A DNA stretch of 64,000 nucleotides. Origin: an uncultured Caldilineaceae bacterium (lineage in GTDB: Bacteria > Chloroflexota > Anaerolineae > Caldilineales > Caldilineaceae). Every line of letters begins with the position of its first letter. Position 1 is the first letter of the stretch. The notes under the pieces were generated by a model. That model did not search any database, had not been told where the DNA came from, and saw nothing but the letters and a program-made list of their open reading frames with translations. The stretch covers positions 3,224,001 to 3,288,000 of the forward strand of contig OX638330.1 in assembly GCA_951812725.1 (NCBI GenBank). Direction: 5' to 3'. The position numbers and the translations under genes are program-made. This document shows, piece by piece, positions 26,986 to 36,207 of this stretch.

Positions 26986-28635
26986 ATGAAACGCTATCCT
27001 TTAGCTGTACTGTTTATTGTCTTAGGCTTGTTGGTTACAGCCTGCGTCGCGCCGGCGCCAGCCGGCGGTGGAGCGGCGGGCGCTGAGCAGGAAGCTGAGA
27101 TGGAATCTGCTGAAATGCAGACACTACGGTACGGCATGATCCAGTCCATGAAGACATTTGACCCGGCGCGTGAAGGGGGCTTTGGCCGCTTCATTATGCA
27201 GCATGTGTGGCTGCCGCCATTCGTTGCGGACCCGGATGCTAATCTGACACCGGGTACATGCACATCGTACGACGTCAGCGAAGATGGGACGACGTACACG
27301 CTGCACGTGAACCCTGAAGTCAAGTGGTCGGATGGAAGTCAGTTCACGGCCAGTGACATCAAAGCCTGGTTCGAGTATATCGTTAATCCTGAGAACACGG
27401 CAGGGTGGGTGCCGCCGAATTACGGCGGGATCGTAGGCTATGATGAGGCGCGCGAGGGCACTGCCACCGAGATGGAAGGCCTGGTAGTCGTTGACGAGTT
27501 CACCTTGGAGATCAATCTGAAAGAGGCTGATCCACTATTTGTATACAAGGTGCTTGCCAACTACAACTCTGCCACGGCCAAAGCGGAACAGGCCTGGGCG
27601 GACCTGAATGGGGAGTGGTGGACGAATGATCCGCTGGTAACTGGGCCCTATACGATTGAATCCTGGGATGATGACGTGATGAGCTACGTCTATGTGCCCA
27701 ACCCGAACTATTGGGGCGACAACACGGCATCATTGCGGATCGAAGTAACATCGGTGCTCGCTGAGGAAACGCTCAGCCTGATGTATGAGAACGACCAGTT
27801 TGACATTGTCATCTTTACCGGCGCGGCCGGAGATGCGTTGTCGCTGAAGTATCCTGGTGACGTCGTACCGATGAACTACAAGTACAGCAACATTTGGGGA
27901 TTCAATCCCAATCTGGCGCCGATGGACGATCCACTGGTGCGACGGGCGCTGATCCACGCCATTGATCACGAGCGCATCGTGCAGGTCATATACGGAGACA
28001 CTAAGGATCCAGCAGCCGGCCCGATCTATCCGGGCCTGACCGGTCATCGCGCTGAGATTTTCGAAATGGCCGGCGCATTGCAGTATGATCCTGAATTGGC
28101 AAAGGAGGAGTTAGCCCAGTCCAGCTACGGTTCAGCGGAAAACCTGCCCAAACTCAATCTGGCTTTGGGGACACCTGATGCCGAGTGGGTTCGCGGCATG
28201 GAAATGATCCTGGAAATGTGGCGCGACACGCTGGGCATTACGAACGTGGAAACGAAGCCATGGTGGAATGATTGGGCACAGGGCGCTGCCAGGGCCGACG
28301 TCGTCCATATGGGCGGTTTTGGCTGGGGCACTTTGCCGGACGCTGGACATGCAGTGTGGCGGGCGGCTTACACTGGCAACGCCATGAGCAGAATCAAGTA
28401 CAGCAACCCCGAAGTGGACGCGCTGCTTGACGAAGCTATGTCTCTCAGCCGCACCGATCCTCGCTTCCTGGAGTTGGTCCATGAGGCGGAGAGTTTGTAC
28501 TTGGAAGACTATGTTTGGAAGCCATTCTTCGTGGTTTCCTATTCCTGGCACGCGAAGCCTTGGGTCCAGGGCCTACAGGGTACCTGGTACAACAACTGGT
28601 ACAACATTGAAGAGGTAACATTGGCCGAGCGCTAG
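26986..28635 (+). CDS. ABC importer solute-binding lipoprotein, family 5
   Basis: 549 residues. ATG 26986 is chosen: GGGGAGG at 26971-26977 is correctly spaced, while the ATG at 26968 would put the RBS inside the gene. A lipoprotein signal is clear (MKRYPLAVLFIV, lipobox VTAC), followed by a Gly/Ala/Glu linker. The binding domain resembles the 1041 protein more than the 10928 one (FDPAREGGFGRF, DVSEDGTTYTLHV, VKWSDGSQFTASDI, VRRALIHAIDHERI, LAKEELAQSSYG). It probably binds short peptides or amides, given the M14-like genes on both sides; this is inference from context. Confidence 0.94.
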   Translation: MKRYPLAVLFIVLGLLVTACVAPAPAGGGAAGAEQEAEMESAEMQTLRYGMIQSMKTFDPAREGGFGRFIMQHVWLPPFVADPDANLTPGTCTSYDVSEDGTTYTLHVNPEVKWSDGSQFTASDIKAWFEYIVNPENTAGWVPPNYGGIVGYDEAREGTATEMEGLVVVDEFTLEINLKEADPLFVYKVLANYNSATAKAEQAWADLNGEWWTNDPLVTGPYTIESWDDDVMSYVYVPNPNYWGDNTASLRIEVTSVLAEETLSLMYENDQFDIVIFTGAAGDALSLKYPGDVVPMNYKYSNIWGFNPNLAPMDDPLVRRALIHAIDHERIVQVIYGDTKDPAAGPIYPGLTGHRAEIFEMAGALQYDPELAKEELAQSSYGSAENLPKLNLALGTPDAEWVRGMEMILEMWRDTLGITNVETKPWWNDWAQGAARADVVHMGGFGWGTLPDAGHAVWRAAYTGNAMSRIKYSNPEVDALLDEAMSLSRTDPRFLELVHEAESLYLEDYVWKPFFVVSYSWHAKPWVQGLQGTWYNNWYNIEEVTLAER

Positions 28636-28664
28636 CATTTGGGCCTGAATGGATTGGCACGAAT

Positions 28665-28695
28665 GGAGGCTGGTTCTTGATAGGAACCAGCCTCC
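28665..28695 (+). promoter_or_regulatory. Perfect hairpin after SBP gene
   Basis: GGAGGCTGGTTC (28665-28676) and GAACCAGCCTCC (28684-28695) pair perfectly over 12 bp with a 7-nt loop, 29 nt after the SBP stop. The following bases (GCGTTGACC) are not a T-tract, so this is more likely an RNA-stability or partial-termination element than a full terminator. Confidence 0.75.
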
Positions 28696-28775
28696 GCGTT
28701 GACCATCTTTCTTGTATGGCGAGACTTGGTTCCTGACAGGGGCATAGGTTAAGCGGAGAAATATATTGTGCCCCG

Positions 28776-28803
28776 GAATCTCGCGGTAGCAGGCGCGAGA
28801 TTC
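28776..28803 (+). promoter_or_regulatory. Second hairpin in the SBP-permease gap
   Basis: GAATCTCGCG (28776-28785) pairs perfectly with CGCGAGATTC (28794-28803) around an 8-nt loop, and TCCTTTGTT follows. With the hairpin at 28665 this gives two structures in a 283-bp gap that holds no gene. Together they should strongly lower read-through into the permease genes. Confidence 0.7.
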
Positions 28804-28918
28804 TCCTTTGTTCTGGGCTTCGTTACTCGCCAGACAGTGTGAGGAAATGCCTCAGAGAACGAACAGGAGAATGGAGTCGGCCGGTTTCGTTCTGCAAGCG
28901 TGACGAGGAGAATGCAGA

Positions 28919-29857
28919 TTGCTCAAATACTTAATCATGCGAGTGCTCGGCATCATCCCCCTGCTACTCGTGGTTCTTGTGATCATCTTCACTCTGGGCC
29001 ACTTAGCTCCTGGCGACCCAATCGAGATGATGTATGAGAGTATGGAGACGGTGGTCGCGACGGAGGAGATGGTAGATCGGGCGCGGGCGCGACTCGGTCT
29101 TGATCAGCCGCTTCACGTGCAGTTCATCCGATATGTGAGCAACGTTTTTCGAGGTGACCTGGGCGATTCGATTGTTCGCAGCCGGCCTGTGTTGGGAATG
29201 ATTCTGAAAGTTTTCCCAATTTCTGCTCAGGTGGGGTTGTTGGCCTTCGTGGTCCTGGTTGTTACCGGTGTTCCACTAGGTGTGTTGGCGGCCGTCAAAC
29301 AGAACACGGCGGTGGACTATTTCATAGTCGGAGGGAGTCTTTTCCTGCGCACGGTACCCGTGTATGTACTCGCACCTCTGCTGTTCATCATTTTAGTACT
29401 CAGGCTGGACCTAATGAATGTTCCCTACGGATGGAAGGGAATCACGCACCCGAATGTAATAATGCCGACGTTGATGTTGATCCTGTTTCCACTTGCAGTC
29501 GTGATCCGGCAGATGAGGGTCGGCATACTGGAAGTCGCGGAAAACGACTACGTTCGCACCGCACGGGCCAAAGGGCTCAGGGAACGACAGGTCATTCTGG
29601 GGCATGTCATGCGCAACGCCATCACACCGGTCGTAACCTCGCTGGGACTTATCGTCACAGGGCTGATAACTGGTTCAGTTTTTGTAGAGCAGATATTCGG
29701 TATTCCCGGATATGGCAACTTGTTCGTTACGTCGCTCATTCAACGTGACTATCCGCTGATGATGGGCTGTACACTCTTTGGGGCATTTCTCATTATGATG
29801 AGCAACCTGATCGTGGACTTCGTTTACCCGTTCCTGGATCCCAGAGTGACGCTGTGA
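28919..29857 (+). CDS. ABC importer permease, DppB/OppB type
   Basis: A 312-residue channel subunit starting at TTG 28919, supported by GAGGAG at 28905-28910 and the typical N terminus MLKYLIMRVLGIIPLLLVV. Signatures: LGLDQPLHVQFIRY, an EAA loop at about 210-237 (YVRTARAKGLRERQVILGHVMRNAITP) and the C-terminal VDFVYPFLDPRVTL. Its stop codon overlaps the GTG start of the next gene by 4 bases (GTGA), so the two permeases are translationally coupled. Confidence 0.95.
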   Translation: MLKYLIMRVLGIIPLLLVVLVIIFTLGHLAPGDPIEMMYESMETVVATEEMVDRARARLGLDQPLHVQFIRYVSNVFRGDLGDSIVRSRPVLGMILKVFPISAQVGLLAFVVLVVTGVPLGVLAAVKQNTAVDYFIVGGSLFLRTVPVYVLAPLLFIILVLRLDLMNVPYGWKGITHPNVIMPTLMLILFPLAVVIRQMRVGILEVAENDYVRTARAKGLRERQVILGHVMRNAITPVVTSLGLIVTGLITGSVFVEQIFGIPGYGNLFVTSLIQRDYPLMMGCTLFGAFLIMMSNLIVDFVYPFLDPRVTL

Positions 29858-30867
29858 CGAACCAAGCCTCGAACCACGAGGACGAGCTATCTTCGTCAGA
29901 AATCAGGCGCAGAATTCTTGCTGAAGAGCTCGAGGAGCCGAGAACCGGTCAAAGAGGTCTGTGGAGCGACGCCTTCAGGAGATTGCTCCGCAACCGTCTG
30001 TCCCTGATCGGCCTGATCGTCGTCCTCATCACCTACGCGACAGCTCTTGCAGGGCCATACCTTGCGCCGTACGACCACCTGGACCAGAATCTAGACCAGA
30101 TAGGCATGCCGCCCAATGCAGAACACTGGTTGGGTACGGATGACGTTGGCCGCGACTATTTCAGTCGACTGCTGCACGCCATGCGGACGGCGGTATTGAT
30201 ATCGATTCTTGTGCCTCTCCTGACCCTGGTGATTGGAGTGACGCTTGGCACGGTCAGCGCTTATTCGGGAAGGACAGTTGACAACACGATAATGCGCCTG
30301 GCCGATGTCGTAATGACCATCCCCACTATTCTTTTCGCTGCCTTGATCAATACCTCGATTGCCGAACCGTTGGAAGCTGTGATGGCCGCGTTGCAAGACC
30401 AGACGGGGTGGAGATTCCTTACCAATACGGTTTATGTGGACTATCTTATTGTGTTCAGTGCTCTGTCGCTTATCTCGTGGCCAGGGGAGGCGCGTCTGAT
30501 CCGCGGCCAGATTCTTTCGCTGCGAGAACAGGACTATGTGCTTGCGGCTCGTTCGGTTGGAGCTACCAACCAGCAGATCATGCTCAAGCACCTGGTTCCC
30601 AATTCCCTGGGCCCGGTCATTGTAAGTTTCACGTTCAGTATGTCCAGCGCCATGATTCTCGAGGCTTCACTCAGCTATCTTGGCATCGGAATTCAGCCTC
30701 CCGGCGCCAGTTTGGGATCCATGATTAACAGGTCGATGCCATCCTGGCGGACCTGGCCGCATCTGATCGCGATCCCGGCGATCGTGTTGGGCATTGTAAC
30801 GCTGGCGATCAACTTCCTGGGAGATGGCCTCAACGACGCACTGAATCCGCGGCAGTCGGGCAAATGA
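29854..30867 (+). CDS. ABC importer permease, DppC/OppC type
   Basis: 337 residues beginning at GTG 29854 within the GTGA overlap. A long cytoplasmic N terminus (about 50 residues) precedes the first helix. Family signatures are HWLGTDDVGRDYFSRLLHAM, an EAA loop at about 227-253 (YVLAARSVGATNQQI...KHLVPNS) and the C-terminal NFLGDGLNDALNPR. It is most like the 3846 permease, as its SBP is most like the 1041 one, so these two transport systems probably share ancestry. The M14-like gene follows after 12 bp. Confidence 0.95.
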   Translation: MTNQASNHEDELSSSEIRRRILAEELEEPRTGQRGLWSDAFRRLLRNRLSLIGLIVVLITYATALAGPYLAPYDHLDQNLDQIGMPPNAEHWLGTDDVGRDYFSRLLHAMRTAVLISILVPLLTLVIGVTLGTVSAYSGRTVDNTIMRLADVVMTIPTILFAALINTSIAEPLEAVMAALQDQTGWRFLTNTVYVDYLIVFSALSLISWPGEARLIRGQILSLREQDYVLAARSVGATNQQIMLKHLVPNSLGPVIVSFTFSMSSAMILEASLSYLGIGIQPPGASLGSMINRSMPSWRTWPHLIAIPAIVLGIVTLAINFLGDGLNDALNPRQSGK

Positions 30868-30879
30868 CGAGGACGCACT

Positions 30880-32361
30880 GTGAAATTCGGATGGACACCA
30901 CGAGTCTGGTCTCAAGGATCCGCGGATAGCGGAGAGCTGCTTTCTTACCCATCGTTGCCGGAGCTGGATTCGTTTTACGGGGAATTGCAGAAAGACTTTT
31001 CGGGATTTGTCTCTCTGGAGAAAGCGGGGCACTCCGTGCAGGGGCGGCCGATCTGGCTGTTGACCATTACTGACCAGGAAGTAAATGCCGAAGAGAAACA
31101 GCGAGTCGTGATGGTTGGACAAGAGCATGGGCAGGAACGGAGCGCGAGCCTTGCTCTGTTGGAACTGGCGCGCTGGCTTGTTACGCCTGCTGCGGCTGAG
31201 ATTCGCCGCAGGCAGTGCATTGGGCTGATGCCTGTGGTCAACCCTGATTCGTGGGAGGATCTGCGGTTCAACAATGTGAATGATGTGAACTTGTATGCAG
31301 ATTTCTCTCTTGAAGATGAGCCTACGCAGCCGGAGTCTCAGGCGGTGGCAGACATTCTCGAGCGTATGCAGCCGGAACTGTTTTGCTCACTTCACGGGAC
31401 CGAGTTTGGCTGGAAGTACCGCATGGGCGAGAGCAACGGATTTTCGTGGACGACCAGCCAGTTCGACCGCTCCCACTCGCGTCTCTTTATTGAGGAGATC
31501 AACCGGGCGGCGGAGTCGGCAGGATTCCCGCAGGATCGCGGCGAAGAAGAGGCTGAGCGCATCCTGCCTTGGCTGCCGGGCAATATCCATCATTCGTATT
31601 ACTCAGGCCAGCGCGTCACTTCCTGCGTCCATGCCTATCACCGTTATCATACGCTCGCCAATACGATGGAGGTGCACCATCCGCGCAGCGGGCTGATTCG
31701 CTGTATAACGATGCTCGAACTTGGCAATAAACCGTGGCGGACCGAAGCGGTGGCGGGCTACCCTGTGCGGACGATGTTTCAGCAGGATGAAACCTTTGTT
31801 TCGGCGTATGGACAGACGGCGGCTGAACGGCGGGCCAGTCGCGTTGAGCTGTGGGGGCATACCAACCAGTTCCTGGTTGCTCGAGGCGTCAACGAGCCAG
31901 TGGGCATGGCTGTAACTGCTTTCTCGCTGGACCCGGAAGATTACGACCGCTGGCGAGCAGTGGAAATCGATCCATTTTTGCAGCAATACGGGGAAGAACA
32001 AGGGATAGACGTGGCCGAGGTGCGCGCGGCTTGCGGGCGGTTCCCTCGTCTGCAAAGTCTGCGCTGCGATCAGATAAAGCCGGTTGCGAACGCGCAGGCC
32101 AAGCCTCTGCTGCGAGTAGCCAGCCAGGGTCTGGCGTTGCGTCTGAGGCTACCGCGATTGGCTGCCCTGCAGCGCGTCTGGCTCGATGGCCGGCCGGTCG
32201 GTGCGTCTCCTGTCGACGGATACGAAAGCTGGAATACGCGCAACGGTTTCACCATGGTCCAGTTCAATGTCCCTCCGCGCGCCGATTCTGAACGGTTCCA
32301 GCGGCATCTGATCGCGGTTGCGTACAGGGCGCCGCGAATCGATCGGGGGGAAGTGGTGTAG
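30880..32361 (+). CDS. M14-family zinc carboxypeptidase-like protein
   Basis: 493 residues, starting at GTG 30880 twelve bases after the permease. The M14 zinc site is complete: H83-GQ-E86 (HxxE), H172 (SLHGTEF), and the catalytic glutamate E264 (NTMEVHH); NPD is present (VVNPDSWED). The C-terminal region of about 150 residues is shared with the 25258 paralog (RASRVELW, GLALRLRLPR, DGY) and looks like a beta-rich extra domain. There is no signal peptide, so a cytoplasmic peptidase or amidase acting on the imported ligand is the likely role. Confidence 0.88.
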   Translation: MKFGWTPRVWSQGSADSGELLSYPSLPELDSFYGELQKDFSGFVSLEKAGHSVQGRPIWLLTITDQEVNAEEKQRVVMVGQEHGQERSASLALLELARWLVTPAAAEIRRRQCIGLMPVVNPDSWEDLRFNNVNDVNLYADFSLEDEPTQPESQAVADILERMQPELFCSLHGTEFGWKYRMGESNGFSWTTSQFDRSHSRLFIEEINRAAESAGFPQDRGEEEAERILPWLPGNIHHSYYSGQRVTSCVHAYHRYHTLANTMEVHHPRSGLIRCITMLELGNKPWRTEAVAGYPVRTMFQQDETFVSAYGQTAAERRASRVELWGHTNQFLVARGVNEPVGMAVTAFSLDPEDYDRWRAVEIDPFLQQYGEEQGIDVAEVRAACGRFPRLQSLRCDQIKPVANAQAKPLLRVASQGLALRLRLPRLAALQRVWLDGRPVGASPVDGYESWNTRNGFTMVQFNVPPRADSERFQRHLIAVAYRAPRIDRGEVV

Positions 32362-32394
32362 GCGGGTGGATATGGCATTGCGAAGGGGTCTGGC

Positions 32395-33399
32395 ATGTCG
32401 CTCAAGTCGATTGAAACGGGAATGAAGCTGGCCGTCTCCATTTCAGCCGAGGCTGAGAACGAGTATCTGACCCTCCTGAAACAGATGGGAATCGACTGGG
32501 TCACGTTGTGGACAACGGTGCCGCGGGCCGGGGCGGCGTACTACCTTCAGGTGAAGAGACGTTTCGCAGATGCTGGATTGCGGGTCTACGGTTTTGGCAA
32601 TGGCAATCTGCACAATCAGGATGCCATTGTCCTGGGATTAGAGAACCGGGACACCAAGGTTGAAGAGTATAAGCTTCATCTGCGCGGCTTGGGCGAGGCC
32701 GACATTCCATACACCACCTATGCACACATGGCCAATGGGGTCTGGAGTTCGGCGCCACGGAGCACGCGAGGCGGGGCCAGCGCACGCAGTTTCGATGCCG
32801 AAGGTGAACACACTGGCTACAGAAGCGCCAATCGCTTTTTTGCGCCGCTCTCGCATGGTCGGGTATACAGCGACGTGGAAATCTGGGACAATTTTCGTCA
32901 CTTTATCGCGGAGGTTGCGCCTGTGGCTGAGGAAGAGGGTGTGCGGATTGGGATACATCCCGACGATCCGCCCCAACTCAATCTAGGTGGCGTGCCCAGG
33001 TGCATTTTCAGCAGTTTTGACGGGTTCCGACAGGCGATGGATATTGCTGACAGTCCCAATATTGGGATTTGCTTCTGCATCGGCTGCTGGCTGGAAGGCG
33101 GCGCGCTGATGGGTAAAGACACTGGCGAGGCGTTGCGCGAATTCGGCCGCCAGGAAAAAGTCTTCAAGGTTCATTTCCGCAATGTCGACAGGCCGCTGCC
33201 AAGGTTTGTGGAGACCTTCGTTGATGATGGGTATTACGATATGCGGAAGGCCATCGAGGCGTTGAAGGAGATAGAGTTCGACGGCGTCCTCATTCCAGAC
33301 CATGTTCCGATGATGGGAGATGACCCGCGAATTGGCGTGGCTTACACTATTGGCTGGATCAAGGCTATGTTGGGCGGGGAAGAGGAATATGCACGTTAA
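32395..33399 (+). CDS. Mannonate dehydratase (UxuA)-like TIM-barrel protein
   Basis: 334 residues of the UxuA/xylose-isomerase-like barrel family. Shared UxuA motifs are the metal-site HPDDPP, the cysteine-rich GICFCIGCW, KVHFRNV, FVDDGYYDM and IPDHVP. True UxuA converts D-mannonate to 2-keto-3-deoxygluconate in hexuronate catabolism. This protein is shorter than the roughly 390-residue E. coli enzyme and begins differently, so it may be a related dehydratase or epimerase for another sugar acid. It ends the plus-strand cluster. The 293 bp that follow, before the convergent gene, hold nothing recognisable. Confidence 0.85.
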   Translation: MSLKSIETGMKLAVSISAEAENEYLTLLKQMGIDWVTLWTTVPRAGAAYYLQVKRRFADAGLRVYGFGNGNLHNQDAIVLGLENRDTKVEEYKLHLRGLGEADIPYTTYAHMANGVWSSAPRSTRGGASARSFDAEGEHTGYRSANRFFAPLSHGRVYSDVEIWDNFRHFIAEVAPVAEEEGVRIGIHPDDPPQLNLGGVPRCIFSSFDGFRQAMDIADSPNIGICFCIGCWLEGGALMGKDTGEALREFGRQEKVFKVHFRNVDRPLPRFVETFVDDGYYDMRKAIEALKEIEFDGVLIPDHVPMMGDDPRIGVAYTIGWIKAMLGGEEEYAR

Positions 33400-33692
33400 C
33401 GCCGAGGACGCCTACCCGCATGTTCGCTGGTCTGGTGATCGAAAAGTTCGAGACAGTGGAGCAGGCGATTCCCTGATTCACTGGGCGCAGGCGAAAGAGA
33501 CTGTTGCACAGATTTAACAGTCGCTAATCTGCTGAAGCGATACCCTTCACAATTCCAACCTAGTTCATCCTAATTCAATAGAGTGAAAATGTAGCGGCGA
33601 ATCAAGTCGTGAGGCGATCGGGGGAGGCGCGCCGGCGGGTCCGGACGGCCGCATCCTTTGCCCTGTCGCGGACGAGAGGCGGAGACCACTGA

Positions 33693-34853
33693 CTACTGCC
33701 CGTTGATCGCGTTTTCGACCGCTGCGATTAACTCGACCTCCTGCCATGTTACAGCGACGGCGCAGTAGTCCTTGTGTTGATAGAGGGCATTGTGGGCGTG
33801 CTGACGGGCATCAGCGGCGAGGTGCATAGAAGGATTGTAGTAGTACATGGTGACGCCCTGACTGCCAGGGCAGAGGACGCTAGAGGGGTAGCCAAGGTCA
33901 GTGCGGCGGGACTCTTCGGTGGTATAGCCGTAAAGAGGACCGGAGAATGTCAGTAGACAGTCGAGCCAGGAGCGCCCGCGGTCGCGGCTGATGCGCCCTT
34001 CGATACGGTAGGGCGGGGTACGGTTGCCGTAGGTGAGCAGGATGTCGCCATTGGAGAGACGCACCATGTCGGCGGGATGCTGACGGGCCTGGGTGATCTG
34101 GGTGGGCGGGGACCAGGTCCGGCCGCCGTCTTGTGAGCGGGTGCTGTGCAGCGCCTGGGCGGTGTCGTCACGCTGCACGGCGAGGAGATCGCCTTCTGGT
34201 AGGGCGATGAGCGCGGTCTCATTCCTATGCGGTGCGATCTGCGAGATATCTCCCCATGTGCGGCCATCGTCCTGGGAACGTACGAGGTAGGCGGTGTCAT
34301 ACATCTGCTCGCTTTGCTCGTCTGCCCGGGACCGACTGTTGTAGAGGGGTGCGAGCAGTGTGCCATCGTTGAGCGAGACGACTTTGCCGAAGAACGACAC
34401 CCTCGCCAGGGGATCAAATGACAGAGGATATGGTTCTTCCCAGGTGAGGCCGTTATCGAGGGAGCGGGTAGCCATCAGCGCGATCGGCTTGGGGTTGGAG
34501 GTGGGGAGGCCGGCCTGGTAGTTGCCGTCGGAGTCATATCTGTGTTCGCGTTGATAGAGGAGGACAAGCGTTCCCTGGGATGAAACACCGAATGCGGCGT
34601 CACGGTCGTCGTCGTCGCTGTCAGCGACTGAATTCGGTGGCGACCAGGTTTGGCCGGCATCGGAGGAGCGCACAACCTCCATGCGCGCCGCGCGGCCGAG
34701 ATGGCCGGCGCCGCCGCGCAGTGCGGCGACCACTTCACCGTTGGGCGCCAGGGCCAGAATGGGGAAGAGGCCGCCATCCTGATAGGCAGTGGTTTCCCTT
34801 GTGCCGGGAAGAGTTCGGATGTCGACGATGCGGTCAGGCGCCAGGGTGGTCAC
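33693..34853 (-). CDS. Sialidase-superfamily beta-propeller protein (paralog a)
   Basis: 386 residues, starting at GTG behind AAGGAGA. Five Asp-box motifs mark the six-bladed propeller: SSDAGQTW, SLDNGLTW, SQDDGRTW, SQDGGRTW and SRDRGRSW. The FRIP arginine motif of true GH33 sialidases is not seen; the N terminus reads TAYQDGGLFPILALAPNG. Without a signal peptide it should be cytoplasmic. It may be a glycosidase or a carbohydrate-binding propeller. It is the last gene of a long minus-strand operon and a tandem duplicate of the 34970 gene. Confidence 0.85.
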   Translation of the reverse strand: MTTLAPDRIVDIRTLPGTRETTAYQDGGLFPILALAPNGEVVAALRGGAGHLGRAARMEVVRSSDAGQTWSPPNSVADSDDDDRDAAFGVSSQGTLVLLYQREHRYDSDGNYQAGLPTSNPKPIALMATRSLDNGLTWEEPYPLSFDPLARVSFFGKVVSLNDGTLLAPLYNSRSRADEQSEQMYDTAYLVRSQDDGRTWGDISQIAPHRNETALIALPEGDLLAVQRDDTAQALHSTRSQDGGRTWSPPTQITQARQHPADMVRLSNGDILLTYGNRTPPYRIEGRISRDRGRSWLDCLLTFSGPLYGYTTEESRRTDLGYPSSVLCPGSQGVTMYYYNPSMHLAADARQHAHNALYQHKDYCAVAVTWQEVELIAAVENAINGQ

Positions 34854-34969
34854 AGCGGTGTCTCCTTTGGTGCGAGTTGCGGCGACAGGTTGCGGGGATG
34901 TTCGGAACCTGCGTTGTACTCGGCAGTTCCACCGTTGACTGTCAGGAGCGAAAGGCAGATGGCACTGCG

Positions 34970-36139
34970 CTATTGCTCGCTGATCGCGCTTTCGACGGCT
35001 GCGATCAACTCTTTTTCCTGCCAGGTTACGGCGACGGCGCAGTAGTCCGTGTGTTGATAGAGGGCATTGCTGGCACGCTGGCGGGCATCGACGGCGAGGC
35101 GCATCGAGGGATTGTAGTAGTACATTGTGATGCCCTGGCCGCTGCGGCTGCCGCCGTGGAGGACGCTGGAGGGATAGCCAAGATCGGTGCGGCGGGACTC
35201 TTCAACTGTGTAGCCGTAGAGATGACCGGAGAATGTGAGAAGACAGTCGAGCCAGGATTGTCCTCCGTCGCGGCTGACGCGTCCTTCGATACGGTGGGGC
35301 GGGTTGCGGTTGCCGTAGGTGAGCAGAATGTCGCCATTGGAGAGGGCTACCATGTCGGCGGGGTGCTGACGGGGCTGGGTAATTTGGGTAGTCGTGGACC
35401 AGGTGAGGCCAGCGTCCTGTGAACGGGTGCTGTGCAGGGCTCCGGCGGTGTCGTCGCGTAGCACGGCGAGGAGGTCGCCTTCAGGCAGGACGATCAGGGC
35501 GGTCTCGTTCATATGGGGGGCGATCTGCGAGACACCTCCCCATGTGCGGCCATCGTCCTGGGAACGAACGAGGTAGGACGTGTCAAAGCGCTGGTCGCTC
35601 TCCTCGTCTGCCCAGGCCTGACTGTTGTAAATGGGTGCCAGCAGCGTCCCATCGTCGAGCGTGACGATTTTGCCATAGGGCGAGCCCGTGGCGAGGGCGT
35701 CTATCGACAGAGGGTAGGGCTCTTCCCAGGTAAGGCCGTTGTCGAAGGAGCGGGTAGCCATGATGGCAACAGGTTTGCGGTCGGAGATGCGGACGCCGCC
35801 CTGGTAGTTGCCGTCATCGTCGTAGTTGTGTTGACGATGGTAGAGGAGGATTAGAGTGCCTTGGGATGAAACGCCGAAGGCCGGGTTGCGGTCATCGTCA
35901 TCGCTATCGGCTATCAAGTGTGGAGGCGTCCAGGTATGGCCGCCATCGAGCGAGCGCACTACTTCCATCCGCCCTTCGCGGCCGATATGGCCTGCGCCGC
36001 CCCGCAGCGAGGCAACCGCGGCGCCGTTGGGGGCCAGGGCCATAACGGGGAAGAGGCCGCCATCCTGGTAGGCGAGGGTTTCGCGCGTGCCGGGGAGAGC
36101 ACGAATATCGACAGTTCGGTCAGGCGCTGTAGTGGTCAC
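34970..36139 (-). CDS. Sialidase-superfamily beta-propeller protein (paralog b)
   Basis: 389 residues, GTG start behind AAGGAGA, colinear with and highly similar to the 33693 product (shared VDIRALPGTRET, YQDGGLFPV, RGGAGH, ADSDDDDR, QHPADMV, YYYNPSM, HTDYCAVAVTWQE). Asp boxes: SLDGGHTW, SFDNGLTW, SQDDGRTW, SQDAGLTW, SRDGGQSW. The high similarity shows a recent tandem duplication. The main visible difference is a short Gly/Ser/Arg insertion near residue 340 (HGGSRSGQG). Cytoplasmic, substrate unknown. Confidence 0.85.
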   Translation of the reverse strand: MTTTAPDRTVDIRALPGTRETLAYQDGGLFPVMALAPNGAAVASLRGGAGHIGREGRMEVVRSLDGGHTWTPPHLIADSDDDDRNPAFGVSSQGTLILLYHRQHNYDDDGNYQGGVRISDRKPVAIMATRSFDNGLTWEEPYPLSIDALATGSPYGKIVTLDDGTLLAPIYNSQAWADEESDQRFDTSYLVRSQDDGRTWGGVSQIAPHMNETALIVLPEGDLLAVLRDDTAGALHSTRSQDAGLTWSTTTQITQPRQHPADMVALSNGDILLTYGNRNPPHRIEGRVSRDGGQSWLDCLLTFSGHLYGYTVEESRRTDLGYPSSVLHGGSRSGQGITMYYYNPSMRLAVDARQRASNALYQHTDYCAVAVTWQEKELIAAVESAISEQ

Positions 36140-36207
36140 TTACATGTCTCCTTGGGTTCGACCGGTTGCATTTGGCGTTGGGAGAGGCCCGGGATTCTCG
36201 CCTCGGG

